Positions 21,543 to 32,084 of a stretch of DNA of 64,000 bases are shown in pieces. Both the position numbers and the translations under genes were made by a program. Under the pieces are notes generated by a model. That model ran no database searches. It was not told where the DNA came from and saw only the letters and a list, made by a program, of their open reading frames with translations. Within the stretch, counting starts at the first letter, position 1. Each line of letters starts with the position of its first letter. This stretch comes from Parietichytrium sp. I65-24A (lineage: Eukaryota; Sar; Bigyra; Thraustochytrida; Thraustochytriidae), in assembly GCA_012862575.1 (NCBI GenBank), contig BLSF01000007.1, forward strand, positions 620,001 through 684,000. Direction: 5' to 3'.

Positions 21543-22712
21543 ATGCAAAAGCAGCAAGACGGAAGCACTGAAAAGACTGGCTTAGCAGATACGGCGGCAA
21601 GATATTTGCCCAAATCATGGGGCACACAAAGAAGGTTTCAGCAGCATTTTAAAGTTACTATGGCGGAGACCCCCGGTCCTGGCGAGTACGAAATGTCAAG
21701 ATATTCTAGCTTTGCTACGATCGGTGAAACAAGCCCAAACAGACGAAGCGTGTCGCCTGCGCACGCTAGACATCCCCCCCGTGTGAGAGTTCGTAATCGT
21801 GACCACGAATCTAAAATTCCTCGTCAGGCGCTCATGTGTAAAAACGCAACACTTCAGGTGAAGAAGACTGTGCAGCGGCCAAAGTCAAGCTTCGGATTGG
21901 GAAAGGATTCTGTTGACCCATGGGGTCGAGGGAAGACAAATAACGTTCCCGGACCCGGGGCGTACGAAGGCAAAGTGAATGGAACATTTGAAGGTTTGGG
22001 GACCTCGTTTGGTGACAACAGTGTGATGACGGAAGTAGTGTACTTGAATAGTGTGAGGAAAAGGTTACGGCGGATATCAGAGATGGGCAGGAAGCAGGAG
22101 TCGAAGGGTCTCAATGTTGCTGAAAAGCTCATTTACATGCAAGAAACGAGGCCCGATACGTTGCGAAGATTAGCTACACGGAAAAAGTGCCTAGAAGACG
22201 AGATTACATCACGGAAGGAGGATCGCGAAAAGATCGTCCGCCCGAGGCAGTCCTCGGTTCTCCAAATCGACAGCCCATACGGTGGAACAAGCCAAAAATC
22301 TAAACCTATGCGCCAATCTATGAGCGCTTCTGGGCTTCGTTCAGAGCATTCACTTCAAATGTCTCGAGAACTCCCGCCGTTTGGAGGGCTCTTGAGTGAG
22401 TACAACTTTGCATCACTTGGAAGCTCGGGGCACAGAGCGAATTCTTCTCACTCAGGTGCAATGGTAGGGAGTTCCCTACGCGCATGCCGCACAGCTCCCG
22501 CCTTAGAGACGATACGCTCACAAGTCGGTGATGATCGCGTTCCTGACGAGAAAGAATTCGACGAAGAGGGTGATGATTATCTTTTAGTATCGTGTGTGGA
22601 TGATTTGCCGCTTCGCAAACTCCGTCCTCCCTCATTCTGGCCTTCGCAAAATCCATATCATGAGAGAAAGCCACAATGTGGAACGATAAGATTTGCCGAT
22701 GAGGTGTCTTAG
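21543..22712 (+). CDS. SHIPPO (STPGR) repeat protein, probably ciliary or microtubule-associated
   Basis: A 389-aa protein from the ATG at 21543. Two clear SHIPPO repeats are visible, ETPGPGEYEMSR near 42-53 and NVPGPGAYEGK near 134-144, each followed by a Ser/Phe-containing stretch (SSFATIG, GTSFGD). These repeats are typical of ODF3, STPG and related microtubule-binding proteins of cilia. The middle (180-260) is basic and helical (RKRLRRISEMGRKQ, RRLATRKKCLEDEI). The C-terminus is Ser-rich with an acidic patch and ends GTIRFADEVS. I cannot name the orthologue. The neighbouring minus-strand gene at 23246 also looks ciliary, and together they argue that the organism has a flagellated stage. 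Confidence 0.72.
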   Translation: MQKQQDGSTEKTGLADTAARYLPKSWGTQRRFQQHFKVTMAETPGPGEYEMSRYSSFATIGETSPNRRSVSPAHARHPPRVRVRNRDHESKIPRQALMCKNATLQVKKTVQRPKSSFGLGKDSVDPWGRGKTNNVPGPGAYEGKVNGTFEGLGTSFGDNSVMTEVVYLNSVRKRLRRISEMGRKQESKGLNVAEKLIYMQETRPDTLRRLATRKKCLEDEITSRKEDREKIVRPRQSSVLQIDSPYGGTSQKSKPMRQSMSASGLRSEHSLQMSRELPPFGGLLSEYNFASLGSSGHRANSSHSGAMVGSSLRACRTAPALETIRSQVGDDRVPDEKEFDEEGDDYLLVSCVDDLPLRKLRPPSFWPSQNPYHERKPQCGTIRFADEVS

Positions 22713-23245
22713 GCCAACAAAATGACCGTGGAAATTCAATCCTTTCTCATATTGCGAGCACAGAGACTTCTCCGGGGGTTTATAGCTCGCCAACTAATCT
22801 GTTTATTCGCTCAGCATATTACAGTAATCTTGTTGTACAAACCATCGGTTAGAAACGCAGATGCGAGCGTAAAACATACAGGAAGACATCTTTTGTTTTT
22901 TACTCCATCTTCATTACGGCATGCGGCACAAGCTTTGCTTTCAGCTAATTGCCACCTTAGCTTTCCAAAGTCGAAGTGTCACTTCTGGAATTGGACTCAC
23001 GCTCTCATTCGTAATGCATGCGCCCGTCATTGATCAAGAGCGTTGTTTTTTAACCCTCAACAGATGCTCTCATTCGTAATGCATGCGTCCGTCATTGATC
23101 AAGAGCGTTGTTTTTTAACCCTCAACAGATGCTCTCATTCGTAATGCATGCGTCCGTCATTGATCAAGAGCGTTGTTTTTGAACCGTCAACAGATTTTTT
23201 ATTGGAATAGACTTTTATCTTATACAAGTTCTCGGTGCAAATAGA
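22713..23245. other. Spacer between two convergent ciliary-type genes
   Basis: Contains 3' flanks of both genes and the three-copy 65-bp tandem repeat described separately. No gene seen. Confidence 0.55.
23001..23195. repeat. Three-copy 65-bp tandem repeat
   Basis: Three head-to-tail 65-bp units (23001-23065, 23066-23130, 23131-23195) beginning gctctcattcgtaatgcatg. Copies differ at only a few positions (cgcccg versus cgtccg; taaccctc versus gaaccgtc). Each unit contains ATGCAT and TGATCA palindromes. The array ends about 50 bp before the stop of the convergent gene, in its probable 3' UTR. Confidence 0.92.
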
Positions 23246-23818
23246 TCAGTATCCTTTCCGAATATAGCTGAACTGCTGCGCTTGCAAAAAGGATTTTGTG
23301 AATGCCTGGGGCGAAGCGAATCTCTGAACGTTGCCCACCTCTGCTTTGCCAACCGCCTGAGCCTGGAACGGAGCAGATGAAGCAGACTGATACGCTGTTA
23401 GATACTGCGACTCAAATTCGTGACCCTGGCGAGCCAGGTCTCTCTGCCTCCGAAGACTTGAGTTCGGAGACTGCAGCTTACGAGGCCCATACGATGTGTT
23501 GTGAACTGTGACGTAGCGTTCGTTGCTTTTCGAAAGGACATACAGCTGGCCCTTCTCGCAGTGATTGAGTAAAAGGCTCTTTTCAAGCCCTGCGGCTGCG
23601 TTTCCTTTTTGTGTCCCTTCTCCCCGCCCATCGGTCGCTGAGACCAACTTTGCCATGGAGAACTGGTCGCCATGCTCGGACGCTCCTTCCATCCTCGGAA
23701 CGGTGCTGTTCGCGACGAGGTCCTGACCGATCGCATCCTCAACCCAGTTCCCTACGCGGACTCTTGTCGAGTACGCATTGGTGTGGCCACTAATTCCATG
23801 ACCTGCCGCCTCCGCCAT
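23246..23818 (-). CDS. Small CFAP68-like putative ciliary protein
   Basis: A 190-aa protein. Residues 16-27 read YSTRVRVGNWVED and residues 101-113 RYVTVHNTSYGPR. The pairing of a YS.R...GNW.E motif with a downstream ...T.Y.TSY element is the layout of small microtubule inner proteins such as CFAP68 and CFAP107, which bind inside ciliary doublet microtubules. The rest is polar with no signal peptide or membrane span, and Tyr/Gln/Phe-rich at the C-terminus (FLQAQQFSYIRKGY). Similarity is limited to these motifs, so the family call is tentative. Upstream on the minus strand a perfect GTAAGT follows ATGAAAATG near 24046-24056, so an extra short 5' exon is possible. Confidence 0.55.
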   Translation of the reverse strand: MAEAAGHGISGHTNAYSTRVRVGNWVEDAIGQDLVANSTVPRMEGASEHGDQFSMAKLVSATDGRGEGTQKGNAAAGLEKSLLLNHCEKGQLYVLSKSNERYVTVHNTSYGPRKLQSPNSSLRRQRDLARQGHEFESQYLTAYQSASSAPFQAQAVGKAEVGNVQRFASPQAFTKSFLQAQQFSYIRKGY

Positions 23819-24062
23819 TTTCCTCTCGCCTCAGGCTGGTTTCTGAGACTGCTCGAGACTTTCGTTGCGCCGCGCTATCGTTACCCTTCTTCGTGGCGTC
23901 TGGACACAGGAGCCCGGCCCGCACTGCTGCTCTACGATTGTTTCCTGCTTGACCTGGCCCAGCCCTGCTACTCAAGGAGACTCGAGGCAGCTGCCAAACT
24001 TGCCTCATTGTCAGAACCGAACTCTGACAGATTTTCTCGGCGTCACTTACCATTTTCATTAG

Positions 24063-24776
24063 AGGGGGTTAGACTTTCCAAGAAATGATGAACGACTCGA
24101 TCAGCAGGATACTAGAGAGGTGTTAGAGGATTATTACGAGTCACCGGTACGGGGAAAGTCGAAGGATCCGTTGCAGGACTGCCAACTTGAACTTTTTATT
24201 CAAACTTGTGAAGCCTTGAACTGGAAGTCACCTTGGAGCCTCTACTTTAAACTTGTGTTCACGGTCGTGACCGCAAAAAAATTAGTGACATGGGTGATGG
24301 AGCAGAACTTGAACTAATACCCATCAACTCGTCCTTAAATCGTCGAGTTGATCGAATGAGCTTTGCGATCCTGATTCTTAAATATTTTAAACAAACAAAT
24401 GACACCGGCAAGAAAATTACGTGGGTTCACCCCTTTTCCATACTTCGATGCAAGTATTCACGGTCAACGCCAGGTTACCCTGAACCACGGCCCAATCCTG
24501 CTTCTCAATAGACTTGTTGAACCGCAGCTAATTTTTCGCGCGCAAATAGCGATACAAGAATGTCGCGTTCTCAACAGGCGCTGCACTCGAACAATTTGTT
24601 TTCGACGGAATGAAAGATCTTCAAAATGCCATAGACCAGAGAGAGCGGGAAGGGATGAGATGAGACGATCGACCACCCACGGCATCTCTGTCTCACGAAA
24701 CGAAGAAACCCGCCGTGAGTTCCTTGCAGAAGTAGCTGAAGTCCGCGGCAATTTGGTGGGTGGGAGACCTGTATAG
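24063..24776 (+). pseudogene. Possible decayed gene: protein-like segments in shifting frames
   Basis: Several adjoining stretches read like protein but in different forward frames. They include one containing VLEDYYESPVRGKSKDPLQD (about 24118-24177), GAELELIPINSSLNRRVDRM (24299-24358), YFDASIHGQRQVTLNHG (24441-24491) and NVAFSTGAALEQFVFDGMKD (24560-24619). The last is SRNEETRREFLAEVAEV (24694-24744). Between the last two, a GATGAGATGA direct duplication at 24655-24664 would account for the frame change. Candidate splice sites do not give a consistent phase across all pieces, so decay by frameshift is preferred over an intron-rich gene. Neither is proven. Family not recognised. Confidence 0.3.
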
Positions 24777-25980
24777 GCAAGGCTCCGCGCTTGTAATACC
24801 TTTCGTTGTTGTTTTTCCCAAAGATCAATTTATTATTTGGATACCTCGGCCAGCTAATCCATATATTATTAGATGGTCAAGCTCTGACTTTATTTTGAAG
24901 ATTGACAAGTTTGACTAGTTTGACTGTGAATCAATCCAATATCCAATGTCCACGATTCCATATCCACTTAGGTGCACACCTTTGCACATGGCAGATTTTA
25001 GTGCGAAGAAACCGCATTCTCGCTGAGTAGCAAACTCTTGAAAAACGAATTCTTCTTGGCACATGCTTTGGATTTGTTATATGGTCTCGATGGCAGCAAA
25101 AGCCTGCCTCTCCTGAGAATGATCAGTTAGAGTTTCGAAGAGCTTTCTGAGGAACTGCCATGCCGAAGCGCGAAGGAGCTTCTCCTTCCTGAGTAATGAG
25201 TACTCAGGACTAGTGTCAATAAATGATTCAAGTTGATTTTATAGCGCATTTTTTTATCGATCAAGTTTGGCATTGGCACTCTTTGTCAGCGTGTGCTCAC
25301 ACTGCTCACACAGTCAGCAGCGCCGCACCTCCTCCACGTCCACCTCCGAACTGTCAGCGCAATGCCGGCAGCCCGGCGTGTGCAACTTTTTCTTAGGGGC
25401 GTTGGAAGCCGAGGACTAAGCCGGCTTGTGCCAAAGCAGTGTAGGGCTACATTCCCCTCTACACCTCCTTGAACTGTGAATCCACGTGCTCAGAGATGCT
25501 CAGAGATAGAGTGTTCACATCTTTTTCTCTCTCCTCGCCGTAATAGGCCGGGATGGCTTTTGGTAGCTCTAAAATTTTTAGAGAATCTGTAGTACACGAG
25601 CGCGGCTCTACGCTACACTCACTGACAATGCTATGTTCACAGTGTTCACAGAATAATTTTGTGCGAAGAGGTCGCACTCACCTAGGTAGTAGCAGTTTGC
25701 CATCCAGAAGGCTATTCTGTAAATAAAGGGGGGGGATAGGATAGCTACCTACACAAACTTCTGAGATCCGTACTGGTGCTAGCTAAATAGCACTCGACCG
25801 TATTCGGGGGCTCAAACAATTAGTACGAGGGATACGAGCGATATAGGAGAGAGGATTATACAAGAAGTACATGGAACTAAGGTACTGGTTGTAGTGGTGC
25901 TTGTGTACACTACCAGTAGTCCTGAGAACTGAGAGTGAGCACACTGAGCACACTCTGAGCGTAGCGCTGTCTGTGAGACT

Positions 25981-26004
25981 GTGATACTGTGATACTGTGA
26001 TACT
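25981..26004. repeat. (GTGATACT)3 microsatellite
   Basis: Three perfect 8-bp units, preceded by related imperfect units, about 300 bp upstream of the kinase start codon. Confidence 0.85.
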
Positions 26005-26311
26005 GTGAGACGCTCTTGTGAGGGCTGAGAGTGCACAGTGCAGACAGTCAGCGTCAGCAGCAGTGTGTCCTGTCCCACTTGACTGTGTGTGCGTGTGTGC
26101 CGTGCCGGTACCGGAGCCGAAAGAGGAAAAGCGACAGAGAGCAGTTACGCAAAAGCCCGAGCAGTGTTTGGTTGGCAGAGATTCCTGGCACAGCCTCGTG
26201 GCGCCGTACCTTCCCGGCCTGGCTGGTTTACCTTGCGTGTTTCAAGCTTCACCACGTGCGCCTGCTGAGCCCGAGTGTCTGATTGTCGATTGTGCCTTTT
26301 CTTTGGCGACC

Positions 26312-27788
26312 ATGGGCAACGAGTCTTCCTCGCGCAAGAGGTTTTCGAAGGCGTCCAAGGCGTCCAAGAGCCAGGCAGGCTCTGTGTCAAGCAAGCAGCT
26401 CCCCCCTCCCAAGAGCAGCTCGTCTGTGAAAGAGAAAGATGTAGATCGCAGGGAGGAGAAGCGTGAAAAGAAGAGCATGATTTCGCAGGTGGCTGAAAGC
26501 AGCTCAAAGAAGCGGGTTTCCCTGGAGGACTTTGTGTTGATGACTGTAGTTGGAAAAGGTTCCTTTGGTAAGGTGATCCAGGTCAAGAAGAAGGATACTG
26601 GGAAAATCTATGCCATGAAGGTCCTCAAGAAGGAGCAAGTGATCAAGCGCAAGCAGTTTGAGCACACCATGGCGGAGCGACGAATTTTGGAGGAAATCGA
26701 TCACCCATTCATTGTCAGTCTGCGATTCGCATTTCAGACCACCCAGAAGCTGTACATGATCTTCGACTACTTCAACGGCGGGGAGCTGTTTCACTACCTG
26801 AGCAAAGGAGGGCGTTTTAGCGAAGAAAGGGCGCGCTTTTATGCCGCTGAGATTGCTCTCGGTCTCGAGCATGTCCACGCAATGAACATAATTTATCGCG
26901 ACCTCAAACCGGAGAACCTTTTGCTAGATGCTGATGGTCATATTCGCATTACTGACTTCGGATTGTCAAAGGAGAACGTGACCGACGACAATGTGAGGTC
27001 GTTCTGCGGAACCCCGGAGTATCTCGCTCCTGAGGTAAGTTTGTTTGAATGTAAATAGATCTGGCTTGTGTACTAGAGAGTTGAAACACTCACGCTCCAA
27101 CCTTCACACTCCTTTTCTTAACTAGGTCCTTAAGCGACAGCATTACGGCAAGGCCGTCGACTGGTGGAGTCTTGGCACTCTACTTTATGAAATGATCTGC
27201 GGACTTCCTCCATTTTACGACCGCAACAGGGATCGAATGTACAAGAAAATTCTCGGAGCGGAGTTGCGTTTTCCTCCTCACATGAATCCTGAGGCTCGCT
27301 CGATCTGCCGTAAGTTGTCTCAGACCATTGCTCTTGCACCTACTGATGGCCAGGTAATATCCTGACAGCAAACGCTCGTCTTCCTCGTCCTTTTTTTTTT
27401 TCCGGGTATAGGAGGAATGCTTCAACGTGACCCTCTGCAAAGGTTGGGCTATCGTGGTGCCCAAGAAATTAAAAGTCACCCGTTCTTCGCCCCTATCGAT
27501 TTTGACGCTCTTCTCAACAAAGAAATCGAACCACCGTTCAAGCCAGTTGTGAACGCGCCTGACGATACCAGAAATGTGGACAAATCATTCACCAGCATCC
27601 CCGCTGCAGTCACGCCAACCCCAGCCGATGGCGCCCTTTCCAAGGTTGCAGAGGATTTCAAAGACTTCACGTACACTGCTACGAATGTGTTCGACGGAGA
27701 GAGCTACCGTGTGACATTCAATGACGACGACATCGAAGAGTTTGCCGAGCGCAAGAAGGGCGGGCGGCCTGGCATTATATCTGAATAA
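26312..27788 (+). CDS. AGC-family protein kinase, three exons, probable N-myristoylation
   Basis: Gene model join(26312-27034, 27126-27309, 27412-27788), 427 aa. Intron 1 (91 nt) runs GTAAGTTT..TTAACTAG and intron 2 (102 nt) GTAAGTTG..GGTATAG. Both keep the frame through the conserved APE|VLKRQHYGKAVDWWS and ICR|GMLQRDP. The glycine loop GKGSFGK is at 81-87, the ATP Lys at 103, YRDLKPEN with Asp197, and DFG at 215-217. Ser230 sits in the activation-loop site before FCGTPEYLAPE. The C-tail carries a TP-type turn motif (VTPTP) and a true hydrophobic motif FKDFTYT, as in Akt/SGK/S6K. It begins MGNESSSRKR: Gly2 and Ser6 followed by basic residues fit the N-myristoylation consensus, suggesting membrane attachment in place of a PH domain. 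The upstream in-frame extension lacks an ATG. Confidence 0.93.
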
Positions 27789-29184
27789 GGTTGCGCCTTT
27801 ACTTTGCCATCAGATCTGTCATTTGCGGCATACTAGATGAATTTTAGTATTTATGTTCTCACAGCATCAAGCTCGCTCTGGTTGTCTTTAGGTTTGAGAG
27901 CTTCAGAAAGTGGACGCGCAAGGGTTGTCTATGACGGACGTGCATTTTCCTCGCTCCACCGTATCATTCGCTCCACCGTATCATTTTAATGAGGGCTGGC
28001 GTCTTGATGGTTGGTGAACAGAAGGATATTTCCATTTCACCTAGCTATAGCTATTTAGAGATAAACAAAATCTGAGGGAATGAACACGAGAAATTTTCCG
28101 TGCGGATTCGGCACTGTAACGTCTTTTGTTGGAAGGAAGTGTGCTTGAAAGCCCGCAAATCACAGCTAGTACGCACCTCGTGTGTTGCTCTCCCTAAAGA
28201 GGTAGACTTCCTAAGTACGGGGGCGGACTCGAGAGCTTGTGTTTTAGCGCTGGGTGACTTCAGAGCAACGGGAGAAAAGTATACCTTCAGTTAGAAAGAA
28301 GTAGGCAAATTATTTTCTTCAGTCTTCATTCACATCAGAACCAGAGAATCGGGGAACCGGAGAACCGGCCACAGCCGGACGAAAAAGGGAATCTCAGTCA
28401 AGAACCGAGACTCTGGACTCTACGGGAGTCAACGACCATAGCGCTTAGTTTGTCTAGTTGCTCCCCAGGTCTGCTGATTGCTCCACAGCACACAATCGCC
28501 ACACGTCACGTAAAAAGTCGGATTTACGGTGTGCAAAATAAATCCGAACTTTGAGAAACTATATATGTACCACCACCCTCGCGGACTGTAGCAGGCGAAG
28601 CTCTGCATCAATCTTCAAAATGTGCGGAGGGACTAATCTTCGCCAATCCGAAAGCTTTCCGCCATTTTCCCTGACTTTTTATAGTTCCTCTTCGGCGTCT
28701 GGGGCTTATCACGCATCGTTGAAACACTCACGTCTGTGACTCGGGCGGACCACCCGGTGTTCCGTTCATCGCGCGATTTCGCGCATGGGTGAGAGATGAA
28801 ACGAATGCTAATTGTTACTCTCTACTTGTGTAGACGAAGATCGCCGAGACGTCGATTAAACCCAAAGAGAGACATGTCGTGTATTTAGTCGGTCGGGTAG
28901 ATTGTGGATGGCGGTCTGCCCTGCTTCCCAGGCATTTTTACAGGCTTGCAAAATGAACGCAGGAGCTGGTCAATCTAAGGTGTTACGTCCCAAGAGACGT
29001 CGAGCCAAAAAGGCCAAAGCACCTTGCTCGCTGCTCTGCTGCGTACTCGAGAGTCATAAACATTGAACACCCACCACCAGCGTCCAGAGCCTAATGATAA
29101 CAAGGCGAGGTGATTGCTAGCATATGTGCAATTGCATACTTCAGCCAAGATCGTAAAACATGCTCTTTCAGATTACGCTTTGCA
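27789..29184. other. Intergenic between convergent genes
   Basis: 3' flanks of the kinase (plus) and the SNM1 gene (minus). Contains a duplicated cgctccaccgtatcatt (near 27951-27986). A 40-codon open segment follows a pyrimidine-rich AG near 28830, too short to call. No supported gene. Confidence 0.45.
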
Positions 29185-31361
29185 TCATGCTCGCTTTTGG
29201 CTCTCGATTTGTCTTCGGACGTGCTCGGGCAAACTCTCATAGAGTTTCTTGTACCGCGCTCTTTGGCGTTGAGTTGCAAATCGTTTGCGAAGTACTTCTA
29301 GCGGAGGATGATTGCTGCCTAGATCGAATTTTGAACCTCCCACGGACGTTTCCTCTCCGGAATTTGCGACATGAGGCCCTTCAATCTTATCGTCAGGGTC
29401 ACTAGCCCGTCCATCAGTGCCTTTGTCATTCTCGATCCGTGCTGGGCGGGGGCATGAGCAGCAAAGTTGTTTCTTCGCGTGCCGCACGGCCCTACGATAG
29501 TGCTTCAAACATGACTTTTCGGACTTGCCAAACGACTTTGCCAAACTAAGTAAGGTTTTATATTCTGCCGAATCACAATTTCCTCTGAGCTTCCCAACAG
29601 CCATTGCAATTGAGCTTTGCGCAGTGTTCCAGCTCTTAGATTTTGACCGTCTGTTCCCAGACTTTCTCCTCTTCAAGCCCGTTTCGAGCGGCTCTTCTTC
29701 TCCATTGTGATGCTCGCCAAATATGTCAAGTTCTAGTGATAGAGCGAGCGCAGTCCTCTGTGCCTGTTGTCTGATCATGTCTTTCATTGGATTCTTTGTA
29801 ATGTTCTCCGCTGGCTTCAAGTTGGGTGTAGCGATGCTGACTTGGGTATTTACCACCTTGCCCCCATCTATACTGGAGTTGCAATGTGATTTTGCTGCAT
29901 CCAGAAAAGTCGCAGACTCCGCAGAGCTTTCCATGTCTGGAGGCTGAGGGGGCGGATCAATCTCCAGCTTTATCTGCTGCTCGAAGGGTTCACTTTTCGA
30001 CGAAGTTTCGTGTTTTCTCCTCTTCTTACATTGGTGCCATCGCTCTGGGTTCTGGGAAGGAAGAGCATGAAACAGTATGTCCTGCTTTCGCTTCTCCCGC
30101 TCCACTTCCGGGTCAACGTCTTTGCGGCGGAGCAACGGCGCCGCTTGCGCACAGCTCAGCAAAAGTTCACGTTTCCGGCGAGTCTCAAGCTCGCTTGCGT
30201 AACCAATCACAGCAGTTGATGATTTACTGATGTCCTTCGCAATGCCACGCAGCACGGAGTGTGAGACACGCTCAACAAACAACTTTATTTCATCTATCGA
30301 GGCATGTAGAGAGTATGGAACAAGCAAAAGTCCCGGAAGTTTTATTGTGCTTGATTTCGACAGTCGTCGCAAATTTTCAAGCTGCGAGTGATGATGCAAT
30401 TTGTAAGGCTGCGAAGATCTGTGAGCCGATGTCAAAATGCCTTTTCTGCCATTTATGGCGCTTCCTTGTAAGAGTATTCCAACAGTGCGATGTTTACTGG
30501 CTGCGTTGATCTCGCGAAGTCGAAGCTCATTAATCTCCGTCCGTAGCACCAATTGCACTCGCGCTGAATGCCTGTCCAAACAGGAACCAAATGAGGGACT
30601 CTGAACAACAAAATTCTCGCAAAGCTCGCATTCTAAATACGAAAGAGGACTACTTACCTTTCCGTTGTTGCGAAGATCATGTGATCTAGTAAATCCGTGC
30701 GACCGAGCGCAGCGTACTCATCAAAAGTGTGTTTCCGCACGAAAACCTTCGTTTTCAGGACATCACGTGCGAGGCTTACCACTAACTCCTCTTTTCCGAA
30801 CTCCGCTCCGAACTGAAAGTGAGTGTCTGGAGGATATAGTAGGAGCGCTTGTTCCAAAAGAGCCTGCAAGTCGCTCCTGGGCGGCAATGGCTGAAGGTTT
30901 TGATGCGTATTGTCCAAGTAGACGTAGTCGAACTCGACTTCAAACAGTCGAGCATAACTTTGCGAGAAGTCCGGCTGTCTCCACCTTTCGTGTTCGAGTC
31001 GAAAATCTCCCGTATAGCAGACCTTGCCAAAGTAGCCTTCCAAGATAAACATTGCGCTTCCAGGGCAATGGTGGGCATCCATCACCCATGCTTTCAACTC
31101 AACTTGCTTGCTCTCCCCAATAAATATCGAAATGCCATCATCCTCGCCAACCGGAAGGACCTTGAAAGCGGACCGAAGAGATGGAAAGCGACACGACATT
31201 ACTCTCTTTGTTTCCTCTGTGCAATATACGTCGCCAAAATCCCATCCTTGGAACAGCCCGACGTGGTGATCTGCGTGAGCGTGAGAGAGGAAGTACACAA
31301 ACCCGCCTTTCCGCTGCTTGAATTCGTCTATGTAGACATTTGAGCCAGGGATGAGAACCAT
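29185..31361 (-). CDS. SNM1/Artemis-type (DCLRE1) beta-CASP DNA nuclease, two exons
   Basis: Gene model complement(join(29185-30598, 30658-31361)), 705 aa. The 59-nt intron (GTAAGTAG..TTCAGAG) joins ATTE to SPSFGSCL in frame. Metallo-beta-lactamase signatures are all present: SHAHADH at 26-32, DAHHCPGSAMF at 95-105, YTGDFRLE with Asp119, and DNTH at 150-153. The beta-CASP part follows across the intron, ending with LLLVPYSLHASIDEIKLFVERV, the equivalent of the family's GIPYSEHSS motif. These are 5'-3' exonucleases or endonucleases for cross-link repair or end-joining. The remaining C-terminal half is basic, Lys/Arg-rich and unrecognised. The ATG at 31361 gives the short N-terminus normal for the family; the frame continues upstream only from non-ATG codons. 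Confidence 0.88.
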
Positions 31362-31483
31362 GGCCACAATGCAGCGCTGGTCGTCCAGGGGAGCAGAAGA
31401 AGTTTGACGCACTGGCGGTGGTACCTCTGGTGCTCGCTCCCTTCGCGCTCTTACCTCACTCACTTGCTCTTCACTCTGCCTTG

Positions 31484-31510
31484 CTATGCTATGCTATGCT
31501 ATGCTATGCT
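31484..31510. repeat. (ATGCT)5 microsatellite
   Basis: Five perfect ATGCT units (31486-31510) with a partial unit before them, about 125 bp upstream of the SNM1 start codon. Confidence 0.9.
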
Positions 31511-32084
31511 ACGCAACGCGGAAAGGAACGAACCTACAGGGTTTTCCTAGGCTTCCTACAAATTTTGAAAAGTTGGGAAATTTTCTCCAATTTGAAGGAG
31601 TGGCAAGCGGAGGGTCACACACTTAGAACCAAACAGAAAGGTGCTTCTCCTGTGGGCAATCAGCAGAATTAACTTGAAACTAATCCACAGTCAACTTGAA
31701 AGCGACACCAAGCAGCCCGAGGATCCTGAAGGATTTTGTTGAGTGGAGCAAATCTCAGCCACAGACCCAAAAGAATGGCACCGATTGTGAGTGGGACAAC
31801 GAAGTTGCAGTAGGACTCCGGGTTCCCCTGCAAACATCACTTCTACTTCTGAGCTCTGATTCTTGACACGACAGATGGCAACTGAAAAGCGTGAATCGAA
31901 ACTCCAAAACATCCGAAGCCGACTCCATTTTGCATTTGTGCTAGATTTGGCCTCTGGTCCGAGACGATCCTGGAAAACGGGAACCCCGGAATATCATAGG
32001 AGCACGAGTTTCGAAAGTACAAGGCGAGCGAAAATCGCATGCTTGCTGAGAAAATCTCGCGGAGCAGGGACTGGTTTCGATTGA
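31496..32084 (+). CDS. Candidate small three-exon gene, unknown product
   Basis: Weakly supported model join(31496-31640, 31691-31809, 31875-32084), 157 aa. The reading frame is preserved over two short introns (50 nt, AG|GTGCTT..CCACAG; 65 nt, GTAGGA..ACGACAG). Predicted segments include SNLKEWQAEGHTLRTKQK, PRILKDFVEWSKSQPQTQK and ATEKRESKLQNIRSRLHF. The last exon is an open frame with an ATG at 31875 and could be an independent 69-aa ORF. Donors are not the GTAAGT used elsewhere and the proposed start lies inside the ATGCT repeat, so this may be chance. Confidence 0.27.

Larger units (their letters stand above)
23819..26311. other. Long intergenic region with repeats
   Basis: Upstream of the CFAP68-like gene and of the second kinase. 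It contains the frame-scrambled protein-like stretch at 24063-24776, a GAGTACTC palindrome at 25198, a G-run at 25728 and a (GTGATACT)3 microsatellite at 25981-26004 in the kinase leader. No intact gene recognised. Confidence 0.5.

Noticed and set aside
23001-23195. Repeat array considered as a CRISPR
   Set aside because: Units are contiguous 65-bp tandem copies without variable spacers, in a eukaryotic nuclear context.
28741-28950. CDSGGP-like trypsin motif and a 40-codon segment after a pyrimidine-rich AG
   Set aside because: No other protease sequence nearby; frames are short and no consistent exon structure was found.
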